A stretch of 30,303 bases of DNA, taken from NCBI GenBank assembly GCA_041569895.1, contig JBFFXF010000062.1, forward strand, positions 1 through 30,303. Direction: 5' to 3'. Position 1 is the first letter of the stretch. Each line of letters begins with the position of its first letter. Below the pieces are notes generated by a model. That model saw only the letters and a list, made by a program, of their open reading frames with translations. It had not been told where the DNA came from and did not search any database. This document shows positions 15,245 through 23,402 of this stretch, piece after piece. Source of the stretch: JBFFXF01 sp041569895. GTDB lineage: Bacteria > Planctomycetota > UBA8108 > JACQVS01. The translations under genes and the position numbers were made by a program.

Positions 15245-18200
15245 CTACTCCCCCTCCCCACCCCGCACCCACGCCTCGTTGAATGCCGCGTGCTTCATGC
15301 TCTTGCCGCCCTCGACGAAGTAGCTGTAGACGGCGTGGATGGTGCCGTCGCGGCCCTGGGTGACCGCGGGGTAGTGGTAGCCGCCGCTCTCGTGGCGCTC
15401 GAGGTGGCGGGTCCATTTCCAGGTGCGGCCCTCGTCGTTCGACAGCGAGACCGCGAGGCTCCGGCGGCCGCTCAGGGTGTCGTTGTAGATGAGCAGCCAG
15501 TGGCCGCTGGCGAGTCGCAGCCCGTCGAGGCCGGAGCCCGGGTTCGGCAGGTCGCTGACGCCGACCGGGCCCCAGGTGAGGCCGTCGTCGGTCGACTCGG
15601 AGACGCGGATGCGGTCGAGCGGGCCGTTCTCGCGCATGTAGGCCAGCAGCGTGCCGTCCTCGCGCCGGAGGACCGCCGGCTGGATGCTGCCGAAGCCGGC
15701 GAGGGGCTTGCTCGGATACCACGTGGCGCCGTCGTCGTCGCTCACCGCCATGATCGAGACCGAATAGGTATCGGAGTAGAGCGGCAGGAGCATGCGGCCA
15801 CTGGGCAACACCGTCGGCTTGCAGCGCGGCTGCCACCCGAGGCGGCTGCTCAGCTTGTCGCGGATCAACTCGCGGAACTTCTCGAGCCGATCGCCCTCGA
15901 CGTCCTCCGGCTTGCGTGACTCGCCGCCGAGCTTCATGCGTTCCTCGAGACCGCGGAACATGTCCTCCGCGAAGTCCCTCGGCGCCAGCGGGATGATTCC
16001 CTGCCACGTCCAGCGCGGCGGCCCCTCGTCCTGGTAGTCGGTCGAGACACGGTACATCGTCAGGCACGACTCCCACGTGTTGGCGATGACGATCGGCCAG
16101 AAGAGCCAGAGGCGCTGCTTGCGATCGATGAAGAGCGCCGTGTTGCCGTCGGGGAAGCCCGGGTGGTCCGCCCACACGGTCGCGTCGCCCCACTTCGACT
16201 CGCCGCGGCGCAAACGCGCTCCCCAGACCGCGACGTCGTCGGCCCTGCGCTCGCCGGAGCCGCGATACCACGAGACCAGCAGGTCGCCGTTGGGACACTC
16301 GACGATGCCGGGCGCGTGGTTGTGCTCGCGGCGCAGCGGGAAGATGAGCTCCGCGCGGTGAAACGGCTTCTCCGCCGGCGCCGCGCTGGCTGCGCGGCCG
16401 GCGGCCTTTCTCGCTCGCGGGTTCTTCAGGTAGTACATCAGTCCGTCCTCCGCTCCGATGAGCAGGTCGGGGATGCCGTTGCGGTCCCAGTCGACGGTCG
16501 TCGGGCACGTCGTGTGTCCGGCGAGCGTGCGCTCGCCGAGCCGCGTGCCCCGCTCGAAGATGAGACCGCCGGTGTCCCGCATGACGTCGATCGAGACGCT
16601 GTTGACGAGCAAGTCGAGCCGACCGTCCCCGTCCCAGTCGGCGAGCGTCATCTTGCGCCGCCCGCTCCGGCCCGCGCGTCCGGCATTCAGCCGGAGCGGC
16701 GATCGCGGCGCCACCGTCTCGATGATACGGTGCTTGGAGTCGAAGACCGCGCCGTCCGCGCTGCGGAAGACGCGCTCGGGCGGACGAAGGATCAGCGAGT
16801 CGCCGTCGGCGGCGCGGCGGAAGAGCGCCAGGTAGCCCTGGTGATCGAGCATCACGAGGTCCTCGAGACCGTCGCCGTCGATGTCCTCGACGACGGGGCT
16901 CGACCTCCACTGCGTCACCAGCCCCTTGCCGGCCGGCTTCCACCAGTTCCACGCCGGTCTCGGCGGCTCGCCCGGCCACTCGACCTCGACGGGCGCCGCC
17001 CTCGCGAGACGCGGCGCGGCGCGCGTGCCGATGTTCCGGTACCAGAGCACCTCGCCGCGGATCGAGTTGACCACCAGGTCCGGGAGCCCGTCACGATCCC
17101 AGTCGGCGACGTCGAGGACGGTGTAACCCCACTTCGCCTCCGCCGGACCCTGGATCGATCCGTTCGACCCCGCGCGGATCAGCAGCGGCTCGCCGCCCGC
17201 CTCGAGGTCGACCGGCGCCGCCCAGCGGGGCGGGTCGCCGCCGTCGAGGTTCTCGATGAAGCAGATGGTGCCCGCGGTGTTGCCGCAGACGAGGTCCTCG
17301 TCCCCGTCGCCGTCCCAGTCGAACGAGCAGGGCGTCACGAGCGCGCCGTATTTCACGTGGCGGGCCTCCTGCCGGAAAAAGCGCGGCGTCTCGAAGCGCG
17401 GCTCGCCCTCGACGACGCGCCCGGTGTGCTCGACGAGCGCGACGCGGCCGTCCTCCTGCCCCACCACCAGATCGACGTCGCCATCGCCGTCCCAGTCGAC
17501 CGGCGTCGGCACGATCATGCAGAGCGGCATGCGGATCTCGCGGCCCGCGGCGTCTCGCAGCGGGCGTCCGGTCGCCAGTCGCGGCTCGCGGCGCGTGCCG
17601 ACGTTTTCGAAGTAGGTGAAGCCGTCGATGAACTCGCCGCAGACGAGGTCGAGATCGCCGTCTCCGTCGAAATCGGCGATGCACGGCGACGGCATGCCGA
17701 AGACGTCGACGGGCGCGTCTCCGGCGACGAGCGCCTCGGCGCGGGACCAGCGCGGCTCCTCGCGCGTGCCGGTGTTGCGGGCGACGTAGACGCGACCGTG
17801 CAGCGGGCCGTTGGTCCACCGCCCGCGCTCGTCGAAGGCGTCGTCCCAGCCGTAGTCGCTCCAGTCGCCGATGCCGACGACGACATCGTCGAGTCCGTCA
17901 CCGTCCCAGTCGACGAGGTGCCACTGGTTGGCCCGCACCCTGGCGCCCTCGAGCGGCAACTCGACGTCGACCGGCCAGCCGCCCTCGAAGAAGGTCGCGG
18001 AGAAATCCGGGTACGCGCGACCGGGCCGCAGGACGACCGGTCGTCCGTCGACGGTCGACACGCGCACGTTCGAGTGGCCGCGGGCGACGCGCACGCCGGG
18101 ACGGAAGACCGGGAATCGACGATCGCCGCCCGGGTTCTCGAAGAAGTGCACGCCGTTCGACGGCACGTCGGGACACGAGACGAGCAGGTCGAGGTCACCG

Positions 18201-18376
18201 TCCCCGTCGTGGTCGATCGGCAGCGGCCAGGCCCAGAGCCCGACGCCGAGATCGACGACCAGACCGGGATTGCGGTACTCGAGCGGAGCGAGGTGCGCCG
18301 CGTCGAGCTCGGTCGCCTCGACGTGGGTCGCGGCAACCAGGAGCGCCGCCAGCAGCGTGCGTGTGATTCTTCTCAT
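15245..18376 (-). CDS. Secreted FG-GAP/VCBS repeat protein fused to a BNR (sialidase-like) domain
   Basis: The product is 1043 residues with a signal peptide (about 1-22). Residues about 45-660 hold nine DxDGDGxxDL calcium-loop motifs of the FG-GAP/VCBS type (for example DHDGDGDLDLL, DWDGDGLDDVV, DWDRNGIPDLL), expected to fold as integrin-like beta-propellers. Residues about 685-1035 form a second, six-bladed type domain beginning HNHAPGIVECPNGDLLVSW, with three Asp boxes SxDxGxTW (SDDDGATW near 877, STDDGLTW near 927, SNDEGRTW near 980). This matches BNR_2 predicted neuraminidase-like proteins; a clear sialidase FRIP motif is not seen, so the substrate is open. It starts 29 bp after galM and is probably cotranscribed, which points to carbohydrate processing outside the cytoplasm. 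No obvious ribosome site precedes the ATG. A low-complexity Ala/Arg linker (about 660-680) joins the halves. Confidence 0.88.
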   Translation of the reverse strand: MRRITRTLLAALLVAATHVEATELDAAHLAPLEYRNPGLVVDLGVGLWAWPLPIDHDGDGDLDLLVSCPDVPSNGVHFFENPGGDRRFPVFRPGVRVARGHSNVRVSTVDGRPVVLRPGRAYPDFSATFFEGGWPVDVELPLEGARVRANQWHLVDWDGDGLDDVVVGIGDWSDYGWDDAFDERGRWTNGPLHGRVYVARNTGTREEPRWSRAEALVAGDAPVDVFGMPSPCIADFDGDGDLDLVCGEFIDGFTYFENVGTRREPRLATGRPLRDAAGREIRMPLCMIVPTPVDWDGDGDVDLVVGQEDGRVALVEHTGRVVEGEPRFETPRFFRQEARHVKYGALVTPCSFDWDGDGDEDLVCGNTAGTICFIENLDGGDPPRWAAPVDLEAGGEPLLIRAGSNGSIQGPAEAKWGYTVLDVADWDRDGLPDLVVNSIRGEVLWYRNIGTRAAPRLARAAPVEVEWPGEPPRPAWNWWKPAGKGLVTQWRSSPVVEDIDGDGLEDLVMLDHQGYLALFRRAADGDSLILRPPERVFRSADGAVFDSKHRIIETVAPRSPLRLNAGRAGRSGRRKMTLADWDGDGRLDLLVNSVSIDVMRDTGGLIFERGTRLGERTLAGHTTCPTTVDWDRNGIPDLLIGAEDGLMYYLKNPRARKAAGRAASAAPAEKPFHRAELIFPLRREHNHAPGIVECPNGDLLVSWYRGSGERRADDVAVWGARLRRGESKWGDATVWADHPGFPDGNTALFIDRKQRLWLFWPIVIANTWESCLTMYRVSTDYQDEGPPRWTWQGIIPLAPRDFAEDMFRGLEERMKLGGESRKPEDVEGDRLEKFRELIRDKLSSRLGWQPRCKPTVLPSGRMLLPLYSDTYSVSIMAVSDDDGATWYPSKPLAGFGSIQPAVLRREDGTLLAYMRENGPLDRIRVSESTDDGLTWGPVGVSDLPNPGSGLDGLRLASGHWLLIYNDTLSGRRSLAVSLSNDEGRTWKWTRHLERHESGGYHYPAVTQGRDGTIHAVYSYFVEGGKSMKHAAFNEAWVRGGEGE

Positions 18377-18405
18377 CTGTGCGGTCCGTCCGGTTGAGTG
18401 GAGAT

Positions 18406-19566
18406 TCAGCGAGCGGAATCGACGAGGAAGCGGTGGATCGTCGTCTGCCGGTACGTCTTCCCCGGCTCGAGGATGGTCGACGGGAACTGCGACTTGTTGA
18501 CCGCGTCCGGGAAGTGCTGCGCCTCGAGGCAGAAGCCGTGGTGCTTGTCGTAGAGCCGGCCGCTCGGACCGGGGCGCTCGAGGCCGCCCGGCAGGAAGTT
18601 CCCGGTGTAGAACTGCAGTCCCGGCTCGGTGGTCCAGATCTCGAGGAGGCGGCCGGAGTCGGGCTCGCGGACACGCGCCGCCAGCTGCGGCCCGTCGCCG
18701 GCGCGGTCGAGCACGAAGCAGTGGTCGTAGCCGCCCGCGAACTCGTCGCCCGTGATCTGGTCGATGCGCTCGCCGATGGCGCGCGGGCTGGTGAAGTCGA
18801 GCGGAGTTCCCGCGACCGGCCGGATCGCGCCGGTCGGGATCAGCGTCGAGTCGACCGGCAGATAGCGGCTGGCGTTCACCGTCAGCTCGTGATCGAGGAC
18901 CTGTCCGGAGCCCTCGCCCTGCAAATTGAAGTAACTGTGGTGCGTCAGGTTCACGGGCGTCGCGCGGTCGGTGGTCGCGGCGTAATCGATGCGGAGCTCG
19001 TTGTCATCGGTCAGCGTGTAAACGACCTCGACGTCGAGATTGCCGGGATAGCCCTCCTCGCCGTCGGGGCTCCGGTAGCGCAGTCTCAGCGCCGGGCCGT
19101 CGTCGGAGGCGATCGGCTCCGCGCTCCACAGCACCTTGTCGAACCCCTTGATGCCGCCGTGCAGGTGGTTCGGCCCGTTGTTGGTCGCCAGCGTGTAGCC
19201 GACGCCGTCGAGCGTGAACTTCCCCTTCGCGATGCGGTTGCAGAAGCGCCCGACGATGGCGCCGAAGTACGGGTGTCCCTCGAGGTACGCGTCGAGACTG
19301 TCGAACCCGAGGACGACGTTGGCGGACCGTCCCGCGCGATCGGGGGCATCGAGCGACACCAGGATGCCGCCGTAGTCCGTGATCCGGGCGACGAGTCCGC
19401 TGTTGTTCTTCAGCGTGTAGAGCGTGGCCTCGCGTCCGTCCGGAGTCTTCCCGAACGGCGCGCTCTCGATACTCGGCATCGTGGTCCTCTGGCTCAATGG
19501 CGCGCACGACGCGGCGGCGATGACCGCCAGCGCCGCCGCGATGACCGCGGGCGATGTGTGAGACAC
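18406..19566 (-). CDS. galM: Aldose 1-epimerase (GalM family), probable lipoprotein
   Basis: This enzyme interconverts alpha and beta anomers of aldoses such as galactose. The full-length domain (about residues 31-385 of 386) has GPNHLHGG (catalytic-site H136), THHSYFNLQG (H210) and the catalytic base E348 in GFCLEAQHFPDA. Spacing and order fit the GalM family. The chosen start is GTG 19566, with GAGAGAGGG upstream, because it adds a signal sequence ending in AAASC, a plausible lipobox with C21; an internal ATG (residue 30) would make a cytoplasmic form. The frame remains open far upstream into antisense of the HEAT gene, but that part is not coding. It leads a likely two-gene unit with the VCBS-BNR protein and is divergent from the HEAT gene. 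An 8-bp inverted repeat lies 32-63 bp before the GTG. Confidence 0.92.
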   Translation of the reverse strand: MSHTSPAVIAAALAVIAAASCAPLSQRTTMPSIESAPFGKTPDGREATLYTLKNNSGLVARITDYGGILVSLDAPDRAGRSANVVLGFDSLDAYLEGHPYFGAIVGRFCNRIAKGKFTLDGVGYTLATNNGPNHLHGGIKGFDKVLWSAEPIASDDGPALRLRYRSPDGEEGYPGNLDVEVVYTLTDDNELRIDYAATTDRATPVNLTHHSYFNLQGEGSGQVLDHELTVNASRYLPVDSTLIPTGAIRPVAGTPLDFTSPRAIGERIDQITGDEFAGGYDHCFVLDRAGDGPQLAARVREPDSGRLLEIWTTEPGLQFYTGNFLPGGLERPGPSGRLYDKHHGFCLEAQHFPDAVNKSQFPSTILEPGKTYRQTTIHRFLVDSAR

Positions 19567-19597
19567 GGGAATGCCCTCTCTCGGTATGTTGGCGTTT

Positions 19598-19629
19598 CGG
19601 TCGAACGGTCGGGAAGTGCGTTTCGACCG
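19598..19629. promoter_or_regulatory. Inverted repeat upstream of galM (operator candidate)
   Basis: CGGTCGAA (19598-19605) and TTCGACCG (19622-19629) are perfect 8-bp inverted arms with 16 bp between them, inside the 156-bp divergent region between galM and the HEAT gene. It could bind a dimeric repressor or form a leader hairpin. No regulator gene is adjacent. Confidence 0.35.
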
Positions 19630-19722
19630 CCGTGCACGATACCACGATCGCCGGATGGCAGACAAGATCGCGACGTTGCGACGAGCGCGGGAGACGGTTA
19701 GGCTGTCGTCCGAGGAGGCTCG

Positions 19723-20934
19723 ATGTCCGACAGACCGCGCGCCCTGTCCGTGAAGAAGATCGTCGTCGCGATGGCCCTGATCGGTGTCGTCGCGCTCGTC
19801 GCCACGGGCGTGCTGATGGTCGACCGCTTCATCGAGAAGTACCACCTCTCGCGCCTCGACTCGAGCGATGCGGCGGTGCGGCTCGAGGCGGCCGAGCGGC
19901 TCGCCGCCATGGGCTCCGTCGAGGCGATCCCGCGGCTGCTCGCGCTGATCGACGCCTCGACCCGCTATGAGGAGCCGAACGTGCTGCGCCCGCGCGCCGA
20001 CGTCCAGGCGACGCAGGGGATGCCCGGAATGCAGGTTCCGCCGGGGTTCCCCGGTGGCGGGCCGGGCATCGCGCCGCCGGGCGGACAGCCCCCGCCCGCC
20101 GCGGAGCCGGAGGAGGAGGAGGACCGGGCGCTCGTCGTCGTGCCGCCCTCGGCCGAGGGCGAGTACGCGATGCACTACGGCAGCGACATCATGTGCTACG
20201 AGAACGCCGAGCTCTGCCTCGCGCTCGTGGCGCTGGTCGACAGCGCCGGGCGCGCCGCGGTCCCGTCGCTGCGACGGGCCGCGCGCGCGGAGAGCAACTA
20301 CGTGAAGTATCTCGCCGTGGCGCTGATCGGCCGGCTCGGCACGGAGGCGAGCGCGGCCTTCCCCGAGCTGCGCGAGATCGTCGTCGACGAATCGATCTTC
20401 CCGGAGCAGGGCAGGCCCGACTTCCGCGCCGAGGCGTCCGAGGTGCTGACGCGCATCATCGGCGACGAGGCGGAGCAACTGGTCCCCGACTTCCTCGACA
20501 TGTTCTGCCACTGGGAGCTGCCGATCCGCGCCGCCGGCTTCCGCGGGCTCGAGAAGGCCGGAGCGCGAGCCGTGCCGGCGATCGTCGCCCGGCTTCGCGA
20601 GGGTGACGACGAGACGCGCGCGCTGATGCTCGAGGCGCTCGCCCGCCTCGGCGAGGTCTCCGCCCCGGCGCTGCCGCGCGTCATCGAGTGCCTCGAGGAC
20701 CGGGACTCCGAGATCCGACTGCGAGCCATCCAGACGCTGGCGCACATGCGGGGCGCGGCGACGAGCGCCGTGCCCGCGCTCGAGCGCCTGCGCGACGACG
20801 ACGATCAGGACGAGCTGCTCCGGGATCTCGCCGGCCAGGCGATCCAGTGGATCCAGGGCGCCACGAGCCCCGGACCGGGCGGCGCGCCACCGGGCGGCGG
20901 CGGGCCGAGCCCGAAGCCGTTCGCGCCGCTCTGA
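19723..20934 (+). CDS. Membrane-anchored HEAT-repeat protein
   Basis: The product is 403 residues, from ATG 19723 with GGAGG ideally spaced. After a short basic N-terminus, a hydrophobic helix (about 12-34) anchors it in the membrane, most likely with the rest outside the cytoplasm or facing it as a scaffold; orientation is uncertain. HEAT-like helical repeats are visible at about 42-75 (SSDAAVRLEAAERLAAMGSV...) and again from about 160 to 375, with repeated A-V-P-x-L and E-A-L-A-R-L-G patterns. The repeats are split by a Pro/Gly/Met-rich insertion (about 96-130) followed by an acidic stretch. The C-terminus is again Pro/Gly-rich. HEAT repeats are protein-binding scaffolds, and no enzymatic motif is seen. 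It is divergent from galM and convergent with the Cys-rich gene. Function unknown. Confidence 0.85.
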   Translation: MSDRPRALSVKKIVVAMALIGVVALVATGVLMVDRFIEKYHLSRLDSSDAAVRLEAAERLAAMGSVEAIPRLLALIDASTRYEEPNVLRPRADVQATQGMPGMQVPPGFPGGGPGIAPPGGQPPPAAEPEEEEDRALVVVPPSAEGEYAMHYGSDIMCYENAELCLALVALVDSAGRAAVPSLRRAARAESNYVKYLAVALIGRLGTEASAAFPELREIVVDESIFPEQGRPDFRAEASEVLTRIIGDEAEQLVPDFLDMFCHWELPIRAAGFRGLEKAGARAVPAIVARLREGDDETRALMLEALARLGEVSAPALPRVIECLEDRDSEIRLRAIQTLAHMRGAATSAVPALERLRDDDDQDELLRDLAGQAIQWIQGATSPGPGGAPPGGGGPSPKPFAPL

Positions 20935-20943
20935 AAACACCGT

Positions 20944-20965
20944 CGCGCCCGTCGGACGCGGCGCG
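20944..20965 (-). terminator. Hairpin between convergent genes (weak terminator candidate)
   Basis: CGCGCC (20944-20949) pairs with GGCGCG (20960-20965), with a further CGT/ACG inside. It fills the 32-bp gap between the stops at 20934 and 20967. On the minus strand a TTTT follows about 7 nt after the stem, so it may serve the Cys-rich gene; there is no U tract on the plus strand. Confidence 0.35.
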
Positions 20966-20966
20966 C

Positions 20967-22046
20967 TCAGAACCCTCGAGGCTGCACGCAGTCGAGCTCG
21001 TCCGGCGTCGGATCGCTGCCCGGCGCGCCCGCCGGCGCGGGAAGCGGGCCGGAGCCGCGGAAGAGCATATCGAGGATCGCCGTCGGATCGGAGATGTCGA
21101 GGGCGCCGTCGTCGTTCGCGTCCGCCGAGTCGAGGCAATCCGGGCTCGCCGCGCCGCGGAAGAGGTGGAGGAGGATCACCACGGCGTCGGAGATGTCCAC
21201 CTGGGCATCGACGTTGGCGTCGCCGCGAATGAACTCGGGCGCCGACAGCAGGAGCTGCGCGACGATCACCTCGTCGCGGTTGTCATTCTCCGGATCCGGC
21301 TCGTTCGGATCGCCGCAGCCGGCGTCGTGGCGACACGAGACGAACGCGTCCCGAAACGCCAGCGCGCACTCGAGCAGCGAGCCGCCGCCGTCGAGGCACT
21401 CGAGGACCGCCGAGCGCGCGCTCTTGAAGCACTCGATGAGCGAGCACGGCTTCGGCAGATCCGGCAGGTCGGGAAGGTCGGGCAGATCGCCATCCTCGCA
21501 GCCGGCCGCATCGCGACAGGCGACGAGCGCCTCGCGGTAGGACGCGACGCACTCCTCGAGCGAGCCGCCGCCCTCGAGGCAGTCGATGGCGGTGTCGCGC
21601 GCGCTGCGGAAGCACTCGACGCCGCAGGGCTCCGGGAAGTCCGGGGGATCCGGTCTGTCCGGGTCGCTGCAGCCGGCATCGTCTCGGCACGACGTCAACG
21701 CGTCCCAGTACGCGCGCGCACACTCGAAGAGCGACCCGCCCTCCTCGCGGCAGGCCCGCAGCGCGTCACCGGCATCGCCGAGGCACTCGAAGCCGCACGG
21801 CCGCGGAAAGTCCGGCGGATCGGTGTCGTCGCAGCCCGCCTCCTCGCGGCACGACTCCACCGCATCCCAGTACGCGCGCAGGCAATCGAGGAAGGACCCG
21901 CCCTCGTCGTGACACGTCCTGGAGGCCGACGCCGCCGTGCGCAGGCACTCCAGCCCACACGGGTCCGGGAGGATGGCTCGCGCCGCGGGCGTCACGCCGA
22001 GACCGATGACGAGGGTCGAGAGAAAGGCCGTGATCCGATGTTTCAT
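20967..22046 (-). CDS. Secreted protein with four six-cysteine modules and a dockerin-like C-terminus
   Basis: The product is 359 residues with a signal peptide (about 1-24, AARA end). Four tandem modules follow, each with six cysteines: 30/34/45/55/66/72, 84/88/99/109/120/126, 141/145/156/166/177/183 and 201/206/217/227/238/244. The spacing C-x3-C-x10-C-x9-C-x10-C-x5-C is exact in the first three; the fourth has one extra residue between its first two cysteines. Each carries a GGS turn before the fourth cysteine and ends AGC. Linkers are acidic and Pro-rich, including DLP repeats. Residues about 272-332 are a dockerin-like F-hand pair (GDANVDAQVDISDA and DANDDGALDISD). The modules look like disulfide-braced helical hairpins. 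I do not recognise the family. The start has GGAG 7 nt upstream. It could be a surface or matrix protein. Confidence 0.87.
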   Translation of the reverse strand: MKHRITAFLSTLVIGLGVTPAARAILPDPCGLECLRTAASASRTCHDEGGSFLDCLRAYWDAVESCREEAGCDDTDPPDFPRPCGFECLGDAGDALRACREEGGSLFECARAYWDALTSCRDDAGCSDPDRPDPPDFPEPCGVECFRSARDTAIDCLEGGGSLEECVASYREALVACRDAAGCEDGDLPDLPDLPDLPKPCSLIECFKSARSAVLECLDGGGSLLECALAFRDAFVSCRHDAGCGDPNEPDPENDNRDEVIVAQLLLSAPEFIRGDANVDAQVDISDAVVILLHLFRGAASPDCLDSADANDDGALDISDPTAILDMLFRGSGPLPAPAGAPGSDPTPDELDCVQPRGF

Positions 22047-22097
22047 TCTTCAGCTCCGTGCGCTCCTGTGCGCGTGTCGGGTGTCGAGACGCCCACC

Positions 22098-22126
22098 ACC
22101 ATACGCGAAGGCGGCCCCGGCGCCAA
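22098..22126 (-). promoter_or_regulatory. Sigma-70-like promoter for the six-cysteine repeat gene
   Basis: On the minus strand TTGGCG (22126-22121) and TATGGT (22103-22098) are 17 bp apart. The predicted start near 22091 leaves a leader of about 45 nt before the ATG at 22046. Confidence 0.4.
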
Positions 22127-22229
22127 GCTTCAGGAGCGCACGCCGGGGGCATTTTGGTGTCGAAAACCGCCGCCCGCCGGCCTACCATCGGCGGTGAGAA
22201 AGCGGTGAAGATGTGAAGAGGAACAAGCG

Positions 22230-23402
22230 ATGCGATTCGTCCACACCGCCGACTGGCATCTCGGTCGGCTCTTCCACGGCATCTCTCTCACGGACGACCA
22301 GGCGTACGTGCTCGACCAGCTGGTCGACGTCGTCCGCGAGGCGCGCCCCGACCTGTTGATCGTCGCCGGCGACATCTACGATCGCGCCGTGCCGCCGCCG
22401 GACGCGGTGGCGCTTCTCGACGACGTGCTCGAGCGCGTCGTGCGCGACCTCGGCGTGTCGGTCGTGATGATCGCGGGCAACCACGACAGCGCCGAGCGCG
22501 TCGGATTCTGCTCGGGCCTCCTCTCGGAGCGCGGGCTGCACGTCGCGGGGCGGCTCGAGGAGCGCGTCTCTCCGGTCGTCGTCGAGGACCGTCACGGACC
22601 GGTGCACGTCTACCCGGTGCCCTACGCCGAGCCCGCGGTCGCTCGCGAGCGCACCGGCGACGATTCGGTCCGCGATCACGAGACCGCCCTCGCCGCCGTC
22701 CTCGAGCCGGTGCGCGCCGGGCTCTCGCGTGAACGGCGCTCGATCCTGGTGACGCACGCGTTCGTCGCCGGCGGCGTCGAGAGCGAGTCGGAGCGCCCGC
22801 TGTCGATCGGCGGCGCGTCGACCGTGCCCGCGGCGTGCCTCGCCGGCTTCGACTACGTCGCGCTCGGCCACCTCCATCGCCGGCAACGGATCCGCGGACC
22901 GGACGGCGCGGCCATCGAGTACTCCGGCTCGCCGCTGAAGTACTCCTTCTCCGAATCGGACCACATCAAGTCGATCACCGTCGTCGACATGGACCGCGAC
23001 GGATCGTGCGACGTCGAGCGCGTCCCGCTGCGCGCGCGACACGACGTGCGTTGCATTGAGGGCCGCTTCGAGGACCTCCTGGGCGCGCCGGCCGGCGGCG
23101 TCGATCGCGAGGACTACCTGCTGGTGACGCTGCTCGATCGCGAGCCGGTCTTCGACGCCATCGGCAGGCTGCGCGAGGTGTACCCCAACGTCCTCCAGTT
23201 CGAGCGCCCGTGCCTGCGCGAGTCGGGCGTCGAGGAGGTCGAGGTCTCGCGCGACGACCGGGGCCGCCGCAGCGAGGCCGGGCTCTTCTCCTCGTTCTTC
23301 TCGCAGGTGACCGGGGAGGAGCTCTCTCGAAGGCAGGAAGAGGCGTTCCGGTCGGTGGCCTCGAGTCTCGACGATCCCGAGCGGAGGGAGGAGTCGTCGT
23401 GA
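22230..23402 (+). CDS. sbcD: DNA repair exonuclease SbcD (Mre11 family)
   Basis: SbcD is the metal-dependent nuclease subunit of SbcCD, which cuts hairpins and processes DNA ends. All metallophosphoesterase motifs are present in order: HTADWHLG (D8, H10), GDIYD (D48), GNHD (N84, H85), THAF and GHLH, followed by the usual YSGSPLKYSFSE segment. The 390 residues are a normal length. The ATG at 22230 is preceded by AGAGGA. The last codons overlap the sbcC start by 4 bp (GTGA), so translation is coupled. The gene is divergent from the Cys-rich gene. A single complete copy with intact residues suggests an active enzyme. Confidence 0.96.
   Translation: MRFVHTADWHLGRLFHGISLTDDQAYVLDQLVDVVREARPDLLIVAGDIYDRAVPPPDAVALLDDVLERVVRDLGVSVVMIAGNHDSAERVGFCSGLLSERGLHVAGRLEERVSPVVVEDRHGPVHVYPVPYAEPAVARERTGDDSVRDHETALAAVLEPVRAGLSRERRSILVTHAFVAGGVESESERPLSIGGASTVPAACLAGFDYVALGHLHRRQRIRGPDGAAIEYSGSPLKYSFSESDHIKSITVVDMDRDGSCDVERVPLRARHDVRCIEGRFEDLLGAPAGGVDREDYLLVTLLDREPVFDAIGRLREVYPNVLQFERPCLRESGVEEVEVSRDDRGRRSEAGLFSSFFSQVTGEELSRRQEEAFRSVASSLDDPERREESS

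Noticed and set aside
18406..21138. A 910-codon minus-strand frame containing galM
   Set aside because: Everything upstream of 19566 is antisense to the HEAT gene and has no family character; the GTG at 19566 has a ribosome site and starts a signal peptide.
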